Origin: Acidobacteriota bacterium
Lineage (GTDB): Bacteria; Acidobacteriota; Vicinamibacteria; Marinacidobacterales; Marinacidobacteraceae
Direction of reading: 5' to 3'
Length of the DNA stretch: 47,325 nucleotides
Assembly: GCA_022820545.1 (NCBI GenBank)
Contig: JAJEFG010000016.1
Location: 1-47,325, forward strand
The position numbers and the translations under genes are program-made. How positions within the stretch are numbered: position 1 is the stretch's first letter; every line of letters begins with the position of its first letter. Below the pieces are notes generated by a model. That model worked only from the letters and a program-made list of their open reading frames with translations. It searched no databases and was not told where the DNA came from. Positions 8,214 through 20,288 of this stretch are shown here, piece by piece.

Positions 8214-8219
8214 CCTGCG

Positions 8220-10259
<2,040 letters not shown>

Positions 10260-10410
10260 AGGGGGCCTCCAAGGGGTGAAAGCTGGATCGTGGCCGCTTC
10301 GGGACGCCGTCCGGCCCGCCCGGTGCAACCTCACGCCGACGCCGGGACGCGGACCGGCTCGCCGCAGCGCCGAATGGCGGAATTTACCAGACGAGGGGTC
10401 GCTGGACTGC

Positions 10411-10416
10411 TACACT
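10411..10416 (+). promoter_or_regulatory. -10-like TACACT upstream of the NHL-protein gene
   Basis: TACACT lies 30 bases before the TTG start in the 187-base gap shared with hppA. A TTTACC further upstream (10383-10388) is 22 bases away, which is too far for a normal -35, so the -35 is unassigned. Confidence 0.25.
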
Positions 10417-10446
10417 CGCGCCCCGGCGCGCGGCCAGAATCTTCTC

Positions 10447-11283
10447 TTGCAACTCCCTCGAGGTGTCTGGATCAGGGTCCGGAATCTCGCAGCCCCGTTG
10501 GCGTTCGGCCTCCTTCTCGGGGCCGCGGCCCCCGCCGAAGACCTCCGCTACCCCGTGGACGTCGCGGTCGGGCCGGGCGGGGAGATCTACGTCGCCGACA
10601 TCGAGGCGGCGGCGCTGCTGCGCTGGAGCGGCAGCGGGTTCGAAGTGGTGGCGAAGGGAGAGGGGCTGCCCAGGACGCCGCTCTTCGGCATCCGGCACAT
10701 CGTTCCCACCGGGGACGGAACCGTCCTCGCCAGCGATCCCGCGACGATGGCGCTCTACCGGATCACGGCCTCGGGCGAGATCGAGGCCATTCCCGACGAC
10801 GCCGGGTTCGTGACCCCGTGGGGGATCGCCGTCGACGCCTCCGGTGACATCCTGGCGGTGGACCGGGTGACGCAGCGGCTTCGCCGGATACGGCCGGACG
10901 CCATCGAGGAGGTCGCCACGATCCGGGCGCCGCGGGCCATCCTCGCCGAAAGCGACGGCTCCCTCCACGTGCTCACGGACCGCAACGTGCTGCGGATGGA
11001 GGGCGGCGACGGAGAGCCGCTCGTGCAGTCCCCGCCGTTCGAGTTCCCCCACGACTTCGTCCGGGCCCCCGACGGGGGATTCTTCGTGACCGACGGCTAC
11101 GCCCGCTGCATCTGGAAGGTCAGCCCGGAAGGACGGGTCTCGGTGCACGCCCGCGGCGAGCCGCTCGTCAGCCCCCAGGGCCTTGCGGTCACTGCCGACG
11201 GCGATCTCCTGGTCGCCGACGCCCACGCACGGACTGTCTTCCGGGTGTCCGGGAGCGGTGAGATCGTGCCGCTGAGCAACTGA
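10447..11283 (+). CDS. Secreted NHL-repeat beta-propeller protein
   Basis: The product is about 278 aa if TTG 10447 is used. This start gives a basic n-region, a hydrophobic core and an Ala-rich cleavage site typical of a signal peptide, but the ribosome site is weak and the exact start is uncertain. The mature part is built from NHL-type repeats, for example PVDVAVGPGGEIYVAD, PWGIAVDASGDILAVD and PQGLAVTADGDLLVAD, spaced about 40-45 residues, giving a six-bladed-propeller-sized domain. No catalytic residues are evident. Such domains bind ligands or proteins outside the cytoplasm. It is 23 bases ahead of the NSS transporter and probably co-transcribed, so it might be an extracytoplasmic partner or ligand-binding factor for the transport genes; this is inference. 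Confidence 0.75.
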   Translation: MQLPRGVWIRVRNLAAPLAFGLLLGAAAPAEDLRYPVDVAVGPGGEIYVADIEAAALLRWSGSGFEVVAKGEGLPRTPLFGIRHIVPTGDGTVLASDPATMALYRITASGEIEAIPDDAGFVTPWGIAVDASGDILAVDRVTQRLRRIRPDAIEEVATIRAPRAILAESDGSLHVLTDRNVLRMEGGDGEPLVQSPPFEFPHDFVRAPDGGFFVTDGYARCIWKVSPEGRVSVHARGEPLVSPQGLAVTADGDLLVADAHARTVFRVSGSGEIVPLSN

Positions 11284-11306
11284 CCCGAACAGGAAAGGAA
11301 TGCAAA

Positions 11307-12659
<1,353 letters not shown>

Positions 12660-12686
12660 CGGCGCAAGCTCCCTGAAGGAAACACC

Positions 12687-14075
12687 ATGAGCGAATTCAT
12701 TGCCTGGGCTTCCAGCGCGATCTACCAGTGGTACGCCCTGCCCCTCCTGCTGGTGACCTGCGGGCTCTATCTGACCATCCGCACCGGTTTCGTCCAGATC
12801 CGCGGGTTCGTCGGCGGGGTCAAGCGGGTCGTTCGCGGGATGTCCCACGACCAGCACGGCGCCGAAGGTGAAATCACCCCCTTCCAGGCGCTCTCGACGG
12901 CGCTCGCGTCCACCGTCGGAAACGGGAACATCGGCGGCGTCGCGACCGCCATCCTGGTCGGCGGACCGGGCGCCATCTTCTGGATGTGGGTGACGGCGGT
13001 CTTCGGCATGGCCACCAAGTACGCGGAGGCGGTGCTGGGCGTCACCTACCGGGTCAAGAAGGAGTCGGGCGCGTTCGCCAGCGGCCCGATGTACTACATC
13101 ATGGCGGGCGTCAAGTCGCCCGGGATCGCGAAGGTGCTCGCGATCATGTTCTGCGTGTTCGGGGCCGCCACCGCACTCCTCGGCACGGGCAACATGGCCC
13201 AGTCGAACACCATCGTCCGGACGTTCGTGGAAGCCGCCGCCGGCTTCGGGCTGGAGGTCTCTCCATGGGTTCCGGGGCTCTTGATCACGGTCGCGGTGGG
13301 CGCCGTGCTGCTCGGCGGCATCCATAGGATCGCGTCGGTCGCCGAAAAGCTCGTCCCGACGATGCTGGTCATCTACCTGGGGATGGCCCTCACCTACCTG
13401 GTGATGAACATCACGGCCCTGCCGGGGGTCTTCGCCACGATCTTCGAGTACGCGCTCCAGCCGCATGCGGCCGCGGGGGGATTCCTCGGGGTCACGGTCC
13501 GCCAGGCGATCGCGGCCGGAATCAGCCGCGGCGTGCTGTCAAACGAGGCCGGTCTCGGAAGCGCACCGATCGCCCACGGAATCGCGCAGGTGAAACACCC
13601 GACCGACCAGGGACTCGTCGGCGTCTTCGAGGTGTTCATCGACACCATCGTGGTCTGCAGCATGACGGCGTTCGCGGTTCTTTCCTCGGGAATGTGGCAG
13701 GCGGCGGAGTATCAGGCGGCGAGCGGTGATCTCACCGCGGCGGCCTTCTCGACTTCGATCGGCGTCGCCCCGCTGGTGATCGCGATCTCCTCCTTCCTGT
13801 TCGGTTTCTCGACGATCATCGGCTGGTACTACTACGGCGAGACCTGCTGGGAGTACATGTTCGGGCGGAAGGGCATCTTCTCCTACCGGATCATCTACGT
13901 GGCCCTGCTCCTGATCGGTGGCCTCGTGACCGTCGAGACCGTGTGGAACATCGGCACCCTGCTCAACGGGTTCATGGCCTTCCCGAACCTGATCGGACTC
14001 TTGTTCCTGGGCGGAGTGGTCGCGAAGAAGACGAACGAGTACTACGCAGCCGAGAAGGGCGGCGGATCGGGTTGA
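12687..14075 (+). CDS. Alanine/glycine:cation symporter, AGCS family
   Basis: The protein has 462 aa, starts with ATG and has a purine-rich GAAGGA site 8-9 bases upstream. AGCS marks include GNGNIGGVATAI near residue 80, GPMYYIM near 135 and SNEAGLGSAPIAH near 286, all conserved in the AgcS/AlsT/DagA transporters that take up alanine or glycine with Na+ or H+. The size and about 11 membrane segments agree with the family. It lies 27 bases after the NSS gene, so the two amino-acid uptake systems are probably expressed together. Confidence 0.94.
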   Translation: MSEFIAWASSAIYQWYALPLLLVTCGLYLTIRTGFVQIRGFVGGVKRVVRGMSHDQHGAEGEITPFQALSTALASTVGNGNIGGVATAILVGGPGAIFWMWVTAVFGMATKYAEAVLGVTYRVKKESGAFASGPMYYIMAGVKSPGIAKVLAIMFCVFGAATALLGTGNMAQSNTIVRTFVEAAAGFGLEVSPWVPGLLITVAVGAVLLGGIHRIASVAEKLVPTMLVIYLGMALTYLVMNITALPGVFATIFEYALQPHAAAGGFLGVTVRQAIAAGISRGVLSNEAGLGSAPIAHGIAQVKHPTDQGLVGVFEVFIDTIVVCSMTAFAVLSSGMWQAAEYQAASGDLTAAAFSTSIGVAPLVIAISSFLFGFSTIIGWYYYGETCWEYMFGRKGIFSYRIIYVALLLIGGLVTVETVWNIGTLLNGFMAFPNLIGLLFLGGVVAKKTNEYYAAEKGGGSG

Positions 14076-14176
14076 GGCGGGGAGGTTCCGCCCGGCGCGA
14101 CGCCAAGCGGAGTCTGCGCGGCGCCCGGCAGACCGGGCGCCGCCGCCCGGCGTGAACGAGAATCGCGCCGTATCCG

Positions 14177-16438
14177 ATGATGAACGGTCAGAGCCCGAAA
14201 CCCGCGTCCACGGGGCACGGCTTCGGCACCGCGCCCGTCTTCCTCGCCTCGATCAGCACCATCCTCGGGGCGATCCTCTTCCTGCGCTTCGGCTACGCCG
14301 TCTCGCAGGTGGGCCTGCTGGGGACCCTCGGGATCATCGCCATCGCCCACCTGGTCACGATCCCGACCGTTCTGGCCGTGTCGGAGATCGCGACGAACCG
14401 CCGGGTTGCGGGCGGCGGCGCCTACTACATCATCAGCCGTTCGTTCGGCACCCGGATCGGGGGCGTGATCGGGATCGCGCTCTACCTGTCCCAGGCCATC
14501 TCGGTGGCCTTCTATCTCGTCGCCTTCGCCGAGGCGTTCGGGCCGGTCTACGGCTGGATCGAGGCCGCCTGGTCCTTCGCCGTCGACCCGAGGTTCGTGA
14601 GCGTCCCGGCCGCCGCGGCGCTCCTGGCGGTGGTGCTCACCAAGGGCGCGGACGTGGGAGTCCGCATTCTCTGGATCGTCTGCCTGATCCTCGGCGGCTC
14701 CATCGCCATGGTCCTGCTCGGCTCGGCGCCGGAAGCCATCCGTCCGGAGACCTTCCAACTGACCGCCACCCGCGACAACCCCCACAGCTTCGCGGTGGTC
14801 TTCGCCATCATCTTCCCCGCCTTCACCGGAATGATCGCCGGCCTCGGACTGTCGGGCGACCTCAAGAATCCCCACCGAAGCATCCCCCTCGGCACGATTA
14901 CCGCGACCCTGGCCGGAATGGCGATCTACGTTCTCGTCGCCATCAAGCTCGCGGTGAGCGTGAATCCGGAGGAACTCCACGCCGACCAGTTCGTGCTGGC
15001 CCGGATCGCGCTCTGGGGCCCCGCGGTCTATATCGGGTTGGCCGCCGCCGCGCTCTCCTCGGCGCTCGGCTCGATCCTCGTCGCCCCCCGGACCCTGCAG
15101 GCGCTCGGCCAGGACCGGGTCCTGCCCTTCCCGGTGCTGAACCGGTTCGTAGCGAAGGGTGTCGGCGCCGCCGGAGAACCGCGCTGGGCGGCCGCGCTGT
15201 CGGGCGCCATCGCGGTGTTCTTCGTGGTGATCGGCGATGTGGACTTCATCGCGCAGGTCCTGACGATGTTCTTCCTGGTGACCTACGGCGCGCTCTGCAC
15301 CGTGTCCTTCCTGGAGTACTTCGCGGGCAATCCATCCTACCGGCCGACCTTCCACACCCGCTGGTACCTGTCCCTCGTCGGCGCCCTCATGTGCGCGGTA
15401 CTGATGGTTCGGATGAACGCCCTCTACGCGCTCATCGCGTTCTCGCTCATGTGGGCCATATACGTTGGCTTGAGCCGCTCGCGGCGCGGCGAACGGGACT
15501 TCGCGGCCATCTTCCAGGGCACGATCTTCCAGCTCACCCGCCGGCTCCGCATCACCCTTCAGAAGAATCTGGTCGAGCGGTCCGCCGGCGGCTGGCGGCC
15601 CTCCGTGGTGGCAATCACCCGGCACGGGGAGCGGCTCGGCCATTTCGACCTCCTGCGCTGGATCAGCCACCGGCACGGCTTCGGCCATTTCATCCAGTAC
15701 GTCGAGGGGGAGTACACAGAGGCCACTGTCCAGCAGGCGCGCACGGAGGTGCGGACGCTGATCGGGCAGACGGAGGCGAGCGGGGCGGGCGTCTACGTGG
15801 ATTCCCTCGTCAGCCCGTCCTTCCGGCTCGCACTCGCGCAGTCGCTCCAGATGCCCGGAATCTCGGGACTCCCGAACAACTGCCTGCTGCTGGAGTTCGA
15901 CGAACTCCGGAAGGAGGAAATCGCAGAGAGCATGGAGGGCGCCCGCATCGCGGTGGACACCGGGTTCAACGCCCTCATCCTCCGATCCACCAGTCACCGC
16001 TTCGGCTACCGCTCCTCCATCCACCTCTGGCTGACCGAGGACAACTTCGACAACGCGCCGCTGATGATGCTGCTCGCCTACATCATCGTGGGACACCCGG
16101 ACTGGAAACGCGCGGAGATCCGGCTCTTCGAGTGCTGTGATCTCGGCTCCAGCGAGCACCGGAACCACGATCTCTCCCGGCTGCTCTCGCAGGAACGGCT
16201 ACCCATCTCGGCGCAGAACCGGACGACGGTCGGCTACCGGAGCGACGAGGAACTCGAGAACGAAGTCGCGCGGAGGTCCTCGCGCGCCGACCTGGTGATC
16301 GCCGGGATCCCCGCGGCGACGCTCCGCGGCGCGGAGGCGGAACGCTCGCTGACCCGCTACCGGTCCACGAACGACGTGCTGTTCGTCAGCGGCGTCGAGC
16401 GGATTTCGCTCCGGGACGGCGGCGCCGGCGGGCGGTAG
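14177..16438 (+). CDS. Cation-chloride cotransporter-like protein (SLC12/APC superfamily)
   Basis: The protein is 753 aa. The first about 440 residues are a 12-helix APC-type transporter: an N-terminal STILGAILFLRFGY, then GGGAYYIISRSFG and FPAFTGMIAGLGLSGDLKNP, which are the signature blocks of bacterial relatives of animal NKCC and KCC transporters. A cytoplasmic C-terminal domain of about 300 residues follows, as in eukaryotic SLC12 proteins, with a WRPSVVAITRH strand and a nucleotide-binding-like alternation of strands and helices. Probable role: electroneutral movement of Na+ and/or K+ with Cl-, or amino-acid transport; ions are not assignable by eye. The gap of 101 bases to the AGCS gene contains no clear terminator, so it may be the last gene of the operon. 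Confidence 0.88.
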   Translation: MMNGQSPKPASTGHGFGTAPVFLASISTILGAILFLRFGYAVSQVGLLGTLGIIAIAHLVTIPTVLAVSEIATNRRVAGGGAYYIISRSFGTRIGGVIGIALYLSQAISVAFYLVAFAEAFGPVYGWIEAAWSFAVDPRFVSVPAAAALLAVVLTKGADVGVRILWIVCLILGGSIAMVLLGSAPEAIRPETFQLTATRDNPHSFAVVFAIIFPAFTGMIAGLGLSGDLKNPHRSIPLGTITATLAGMAIYVLVAIKLAVSVNPEELHADQFVLARIALWGPAVYIGLAAAALSSALGSILVAPRTLQALGQDRVLPFPVLNRFVAKGVGAAGEPRWAAALSGAIAVFFVVIGDVDFIAQVLTMFFLVTYGALCTVSFLEYFAGNPSYRPTFHTRWYLSLVGALMCAVLMVRMNALYALIAFSLMWAIYVGLSRSRRGERDFAAIFQGTIFQLTRRLRITLQKNLVERSAGGWRPSVVAITRHGERLGHFDLLRWISHRHGFGHFIQYVEGEYTEATVQQARTEVRTLIGQTEASGAGVYVDSLVSPSFRLALAQSLQMPGISGLPNNCLLLEFDELRKEEIAESMEGARIAVDTGFNALILRSTSHRFGYRSSIHLWLTEDNFDNAPLMMLLAYIIVGHPDWKRAEIRLFECCDLGSSEHRNHDLSRLLSQERLPISAQNRTTVGYRSDEELENEVARRSSRADLVIAGIPAATLRGAEAERSLTRYRSTNDVLFVSGVERISLRDGGAGGR

Positions 16439-16510
16439 GCGACTGGGGCAACCGCCCTTCGGCCTGACCCGACCGCCAGGCGCCGACGCGCCGGCCGATG
16501 CGGGCCCGGT

Positions 16511-16708
16511 TCAACCCGGACTGACCGACAGATTGATGACCATCACGAAGATGGCCACCACCAGGGTCAGCGTCAGCGCGCTCATGACTTCGAGCCGGAG
16601 GAGACGGCTGTTGTGGCTCGCGACCTGCTCGGCGGCAGCGCGCGCCTTGGTCTCACTCGCACCAGCCTCGAGCAGTGCGTCGTAGACCCCCGACAGCATC
16701 ATCGCCAT
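16511..16708 (-). CDS. Small coiled-coil protein with one C-terminal membrane helix (DUF1640-like)
   Basis: The 65-aa product has an amphipathic helix with a GASETKARAAAEQVA segment, then a C-terminal hydrophobic helix (about 43-62). This resembles the short bacterial DUF1640/CCDC90-like proteins, which trimerise through a coiled coil next to a membrane anchor. Function is unknown. TAGACT sits 6 bases 5' of the ATG and there is no ribosome site, so the gene may have its own leaderless transcript. It lies 46 bases after the DUF1761 gene on the same strand. Confidence 0.6.
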   Translation of the reverse strand: MAMMLSGVYDALLEAGASETKARAAAEQVASHNSRLLRLEVMSALTLTLVVAIFVMVINLSVSPG

Positions 16709-16714
16709 GACGTG

Positions 16715-16720
16715 AGTCTA
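16715..16720 (-). promoter_or_regulatory. -10-like TAGACT close to a start codon
   Basis: TAGACT on the minus strand, preceded by GGGG, ends 6 bases before the ATG at 16708. The spacing is that of a leaderless transcript. Confidence 0.3.
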
Positions 16721-16754
16721 CCCCGCCGCACGACGGAGGGAGAGCGCTTCTCTC

Positions 16755-17153
16755 CTACTTCCAGAGCGACAGCAGGATCGCCTGGCCGAGCAACGCCGTG
16801 AAGTTGTAGGCGACGTTCATCACCGCGAGCCCGGACTTCCGCTTCTCGAACGCCACCGACTGGTGCGTCACCGGGATCACGAAGGCAATGGTGGCCACCA
16901 GCGCGGCATGGAGGCCGTGGAGCGGGCCGCTGAACCCGTCGAGCAGCACCGCGAGTCCGAAGGCCGAAGCGATGGCGAGCAGGAAGGAGCCCCCGTAGGT
17001 CTTCAGGGGACTGAAACCCTTGGCGATCTCCTCCTCGGTGGTCTCCATGAGCGCCAGCCAGCGTTTCCCGAAGAGGGGCCCGTACCAGAGGGCGCCCACG
17101 AACAGGGGGACGATGGCGGCGACGAGAATGGCAAGGTAGTTGAGGTCAGGCAT
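16755..17153 (-). CDS. DUF1761 family membrane protein
   Basis: The protein has 132 aa and four hydrophobic segments. The opening LNYLAILVAAIVPLFVGALWYGPLFGKRW block, with tryptophan and tyrosine just after helix 1, is characteristic of DUF1761 proteins. The function of that family is not known. The gene lies 17 bases after the VKOR-DsbA gene and is probably in the same transcript. Confidence 0.8.
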   Translation of the reverse strand: MPDLNYLAILVAAIVPLFVGALWYGPLFGKRWLALMETTEEEIAKGFSPLKTYGGSFLLAIASAFGLAVLLDGFSGPLHGLHAALVATIAFVIPVTHQSVAFEKRKSGLAVMNVAYNFTALLGQAILLSLWK

Positions 17154-17170
17154 TTGACTTGGTCCTTCCG

Positions 17171-18457
17171 CTATTCGCGATCGGAATCGGGGCCCGAAAC
17201 GCTGATCCCGGCCTTCTCGAGCTCCCAGAGGACCGCGTCGGCGAATTCGTCGAGCGTCGGCACCCTCCGCCCGTTGATGAAGATCGTCGGAGTGCCGGTC
17301 ACGCCGAGCCCCACCGCCTCGGCGATATCCGCCTGAAGCGCCGCTTCGGCCCGGGGCTCGGCCAGGCAGGCCCGGAAGGCCGCCTCGTCGAGGCCGGCGC
17401 CCGTCGCGATCTCGACCACGTCGTCCACGTCAGGCCCACTCGGAGGCGCCAGGTAGACGGCGTCGTGATAGTCCCAGAAGTTGCCGAGGAGATTCGCGCA
17501 AACCCCGCCGCGCGCCACCTCGCAGGCGCCCGGATGCATCACCCGGGGGAGGTGGGCGGCGCAGGTCGAGTCGAGCGGATAGTTCCGGTAGTAGAGCGCG
17601 ACGTAGGGGCCGGTCGGGCCCTCGACGTACTGGTCGAAAGCGAGCGCGAACCGCCGGCAGGACGGGCACAGGAAGTCCGAGAACGTGACGATCTTCACCG
17701 GCGCGTCGGGGTCGCCCTTCAGCGGCAGTCCCTCGAGCGACACCTCCTGCAGGCGCTGCTGCCAGAAGGTGGGGTTCCTCCACTGCGGCGTCAGTCCGGC
17801 GCCCCGGAGCGGCAACGCGGCCGGCAGGCCGTCGGGCGCCGCGGAACGAACGCCCAGGATCGACAGGTCCACCGAGTCCTCGGCCTGGTCGCCGAGGCCG
17901 CTGTTGATCACCAGCACCGCCGCCGCCACCAGGCAGGCGGCGAGCCAGAACGCCCGCACCGCCAGCCGTTCGACGGCAAAGTCAGGACCGTGCCTCATGG
18001 AAATCACCCTCCGCGCCGGCAACAGAAAGAGCAGCGCCGCGCCGTTCGCACCGTACGTCCAGATGCAGAGTGAACAGAAACTCCCGATGGCGAACGCCTG
18101 TACGCCGAGCAGGAACAGATCGACCACGAGCGCCAGGGCGACGAGCCCGAGCGCCAGGCGGCCCGGCCGGCTCGACAACCGCGCCCCACCGAGCAGCGCC
18201 AGCGCCAGGAGGAACCCCAGCGATACGAAGAACGCGAGCCCGATCGCGGCCAGGGGAACCCCCGCTACCGTGGACCAGGCGCTTGCCGCTACTTCCTCAC
18301 AGCCGGAGTTCGCCGGATCGCAGGCCGCCGCCGCCAGTGCGCCCGCGTCGAGCCCGTGATGGCGCAGCAGCAGCACTCCGGAAACGGCCGCCCCGAACCC
18401 GGCGGCCAGAAAGCCGAGTCCGAGACGAACGGAGTCGGTGACCGGACGCCGGGACAT
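17171..18457 (-). CDS. VKOR domain fused to a DsbA-like thioredoxin domain
   Basis: This 428-aa protein joins two steps of disulfide formation. Residues about 10-190 are a VKOR-type membrane domain with the loop cysteines C46 and C53 and the quinone-side CxxC at C128/C131 (FCSLC), within four to five helices. Residues about 240-420 are a periplasmic DsbA-like domain with C264PSC267 and a cis-proline loop VTGTPTIFING near 380. Extra Cys residues (in STCAAH, GACEVA and GVCANL) sit in the helical insert. In bacteria with such fusions the thioredoxin part oxidises secreted proteins and VKOR re-oxidises it with quinone. It lies 13 bases after the PNPOx gene. It could serve the many secreted and Cys-containing proteins encoded nearby. 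Confidence 0.93.
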   Translation of the reverse strand: MSRRPVTDSVRLGLGFLAAGFGAAVSGVLLLRHHGLDAGALAAAACDPANSGCEEVAASAWSTVAGVPLAAIGLAFFVSLGFLLALALLGGARLSSRPGRLALGLVALALVVDLFLLGVQAFAIGSFCSLCIWTYGANGAALLFLLPARRVISMRHGPDFAVERLAVRAFWLAACLVAAAVLVINSGLGDQAEDSVDLSILGVRSAAPDGLPAALPLRGAGLTPQWRNPTFWQQRLQEVSLEGLPLKGDPDAPVKIVTFSDFLCPSCRRFALAFDQYVEGPTGPYVALYYRNYPLDSTCAAHLPRVMHPGACEVARGGVCANLLGNFWDYHDAVYLAPPSGPDVDDVVEIATGAGLDEAAFRACLAEPRAEAALQADIAEAVGLGVTGTPTIFINGRRVPTLDEFADAVLWELEKAGISVSGPDSDRE

Positions 18458-18470
18458 GGAGGCCGGGAGT

Positions 18471-19136
18471 CTACCCGCCCCCCGCCCTCCCGTAGTTCCT
18501 GGCGTAGGCGGGCGGCTCGATGCCGTCCCGGAGGTCCGGCGCCGGCGCCGGCGGCCCGAACGTCGTGTTCACCGGGACCAGGCCGGCCCAGTAGGGGAGC
18601 GCGAGATCCTCGTCGTCATCGGCGGGAGGCCCGGTCCGCAGCTTGGCGGTGGCCTCCTGGATGGGAATCGACGCCACGAGGGTCGCCTTGAGTTCGAGAT
18701 CGTTCGTGGGGCGGGCATCCCCGTGGCGGCCCGGCACCAGGCGGCTCAGCAGCACGTCGAGCGCGCGCCGTTTCTCGTTCTCCTCCGACACCGCCGTGGT
18801 GCGTCCCAGCACGACCACCGAGCGGTAGTTCATCGAGTGGTGGAAGTAGGACCGCGCCAGGACGAGCGCGTCCAGCAGGGTCACGGTGACGGCGGCCTCC
18901 GTTCCCGCGGCCAGCAGACGCATGAGCCGGCTCGCCGACGATCCGTGCAGCAGCAAGCGGTCCCCGTCGCGCGCGTAGCCCATCGGGATGACAAAAGGGG
19001 AACCCTCGTGCACGAACCCGACGTGGGCCACGATCCCCTCGTCGAGGATCTGGTGGATCACCGTCCGGTCGTACGAGCCCCGTTGCGGCAGCCGCCGGAC
19101 CCGGCTGCGGGGCGTCCTCGCGATCTGGGAAGTCAT
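18471..19136 (-). CDS. Pyridoxamine 5'-phosphate oxidase-like FMN-binding protein
   Basis: The product has 221 aa. The split-barrel fold is suggested by HVGFVHEGSPFVIPMGYARDG (strands 2-3 of the flavin site), then LLLHGSSASRLMR and a HHSMNYRSVVVLG strand. This is the pattern of the pyridoxamine-phosphate-oxidase-related group that includes NimA-type nitroimidazole reductases, not of true PdxH. It probably binds FMN or F420/heme and reduces a small molecule; the substrate is unknown. A GAAAGGAAAG site precedes the ATG. It lies 21 bases after the M50 protease gene and 13 before VKOR-DsbA. Confidence 0.85.
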   Translation of the reverse strand: MTSQIARTPRSRVRRLPQRGSYDRTVIHQILDEGIVAHVGFVHEGSPFVIPMGYARDGDRLLLHGSSASRLMRLLAAGTEAAVTVTLLDALVLARSYFHHSMNYRSVVVLGRTTAVSEENEKRRALDVLLSRLVPGRHGDARPTNDLELKATLVASIPIQEATAKLRTGPPADDDEDLALPYWAGLVPVNTTFGPPAPAPDLRDGIEPPAYARNYGRAGGG

Positions 19137-19157
19137 TCTTTCCTTTCGTGCTGTGGT

Positions 19158-20288
19158 TCAGACATCGCTGCGCAGCGAAAGCCGGCTCCGCAGCGTGTCC
19201 ATGGTGACGACGCCGACGAACCGGCCGGCATCGAGTACGGCCAGCGACCGCCGGCCCCCCGTCAGGAGATTCACCGCCCGGATTGCGGCATCCTCGGGGG
19301 CCAGCGTCGCGGCCAGGATGTCGGTCCGCATGAGGTCCCCGGCGGTGAGCCGCTCCAGCTCGTCGGACGATCTCCGGCGCAGGTCCTCCAGGCGGACCGC
19401 GCCCACGAGGTCCGCTTCGTCGAGAACCGGGATCTCGGAATGCGGCGTTTCGAGCGCCAGGAGTTCCATCGCCGAAGCACTCTTCGGGACCGAGAGGATG
19501 CGGTAGTCCAGCAGATGGGCCGCGGTGACCCCTTCGAGCGCCTGCGCCAGCCAGACCTGGCGGGTCACCTCGCGTGCGGTCCGCCGCAGGTTGAGTCCGA
19601 TCAGGACGAACCAGGCGCCGAGCACGAGGCGGACCGCACCGCCCGCCGCGCCGCTGCCGCCGAAGAGCGCCAGGATGCCGAAGGCGACCATCAGGAGTCC
19701 GAACGCGCCGCCCGTCGCGGCGACGGCCCGGGTGGCGGCGAGCGGCCGATCCCAGACCGCCCAGAGCACGGCCCGCAGAATCCGGCCCCCGTCCAGCGGC
19801 ACCGCCGGAATCAGGTTGAACGCCAGCAACAGGCCGTTGATGAGGGCGAGGTTGTTCGTCACCGCGAGGACCGGAGCCGGCGCCGCCGTGAGCAACTGAC
19901 CGGCCGCGAGGAACAACGCGAACAGGACCAGCGTCATGATGGGACCCGCAAGGGCGATCCGCAGTTCGGTCGCCGCGCCGCGCGGATGTCCCTCCAGTTC
20001 GGTGGCCCCGCCGAACACCCTGAGCGTGATGCCGGAGACCTTGAGCCCCGAGCGGGCGGCGGCGGCCGCGTGCGCCAGCTCGTGGACCAGGACGGACACG
20101 AGGAGCAGCACGCTGGTCACCACTCCGAGGGCGGCGGCGCCGGCGGCCGAGACGCCCGGAAGCCCCCGGAAGTAGAGGACGGCAAAGAGCGCCGAGACGA
20201 CGCTGACGGTCAGCACCCACGAGTAGTGGATCCGTATGGGAAAGGGCAGCCAGAGCTGGCGGATTCCCCGCCGCGGCCCGCCGGTCAC
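19158..20288 (-). CDS. Intramembrane zinc metalloprotease (M50, site-2 protease type) with CBS domains
   Basis: The protein has 376 aa. The HELAH zinc motif is at 69-73, and the second ligand region NLIPAVPLDGGR is at 158-169 with D166, both within hydrophobic helices. After the last helix, residues about 235-376 form a pair of CBS-like repeats ending in RFVGVVTMDTLR, which in this subgroup sense adenosyl ligands. The architecture (short N-terminus, six helices, CBS pair) is that of archaeal-type S2P (group III). The GTG start overlaps the preceding gene's stop as GTGA (20285-20288), so it is coupled to the M48-like lipoprotein. A role in regulated cleavage of membrane proteins is likely; targets are unknown. 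Confidence 0.93.
   Translation of the reverse strand: MTGGPRRGIRQLWLPFPIRIHYSWVLTVSVVSALFAVLYFRGLPGVSAAGAAALGVVTSVLLLVSVLVHELAHAAAAARSGLKVSGITLRVFGGATELEGHPRGAATELRIALAGPIMTLVLFALFLAAGQLLTAAPAPVLAVTNNLALINGLLLAFNLIPAVPLDGGRILRAVLWAVWDRPLAATRAVAATGGAFGLLMVAFGILALFGGSGAAGGAVRLVLGAWFVLIGLNLRRTAREVTRQVWLAQALEGVTAAHLLDYRILSVPKSASAMELLALETPHSEIPVLDEADLVGAVRLEDLRRRSSDELERLTAGDLMRTDILAATLAPEDAAIRAVNLLTGGRRSLAVLDAGRFVGVVTMDTLRSRLSLRSDV

Noticed and set aside
7990..8215. Three spaced repeats considered as a CRISPR array
   Set aside because: Units differ in sequence, spacing is irregular, and each is a double hairpin shared with distant sites; no cas gene is near.
14042..16168. Minus-strand open frame of 708 codons
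   Set aside because: Antisense to the cation-chloride transporter; no recognisable protein.
20285..20288. GTGA overlap considered as a programmed frameshift fusing lipoprotein and M50 protease
   Set aside because: No slippery sequence is seen, and the M50 protein has a normal N-terminus; simple translational coupling explains it.
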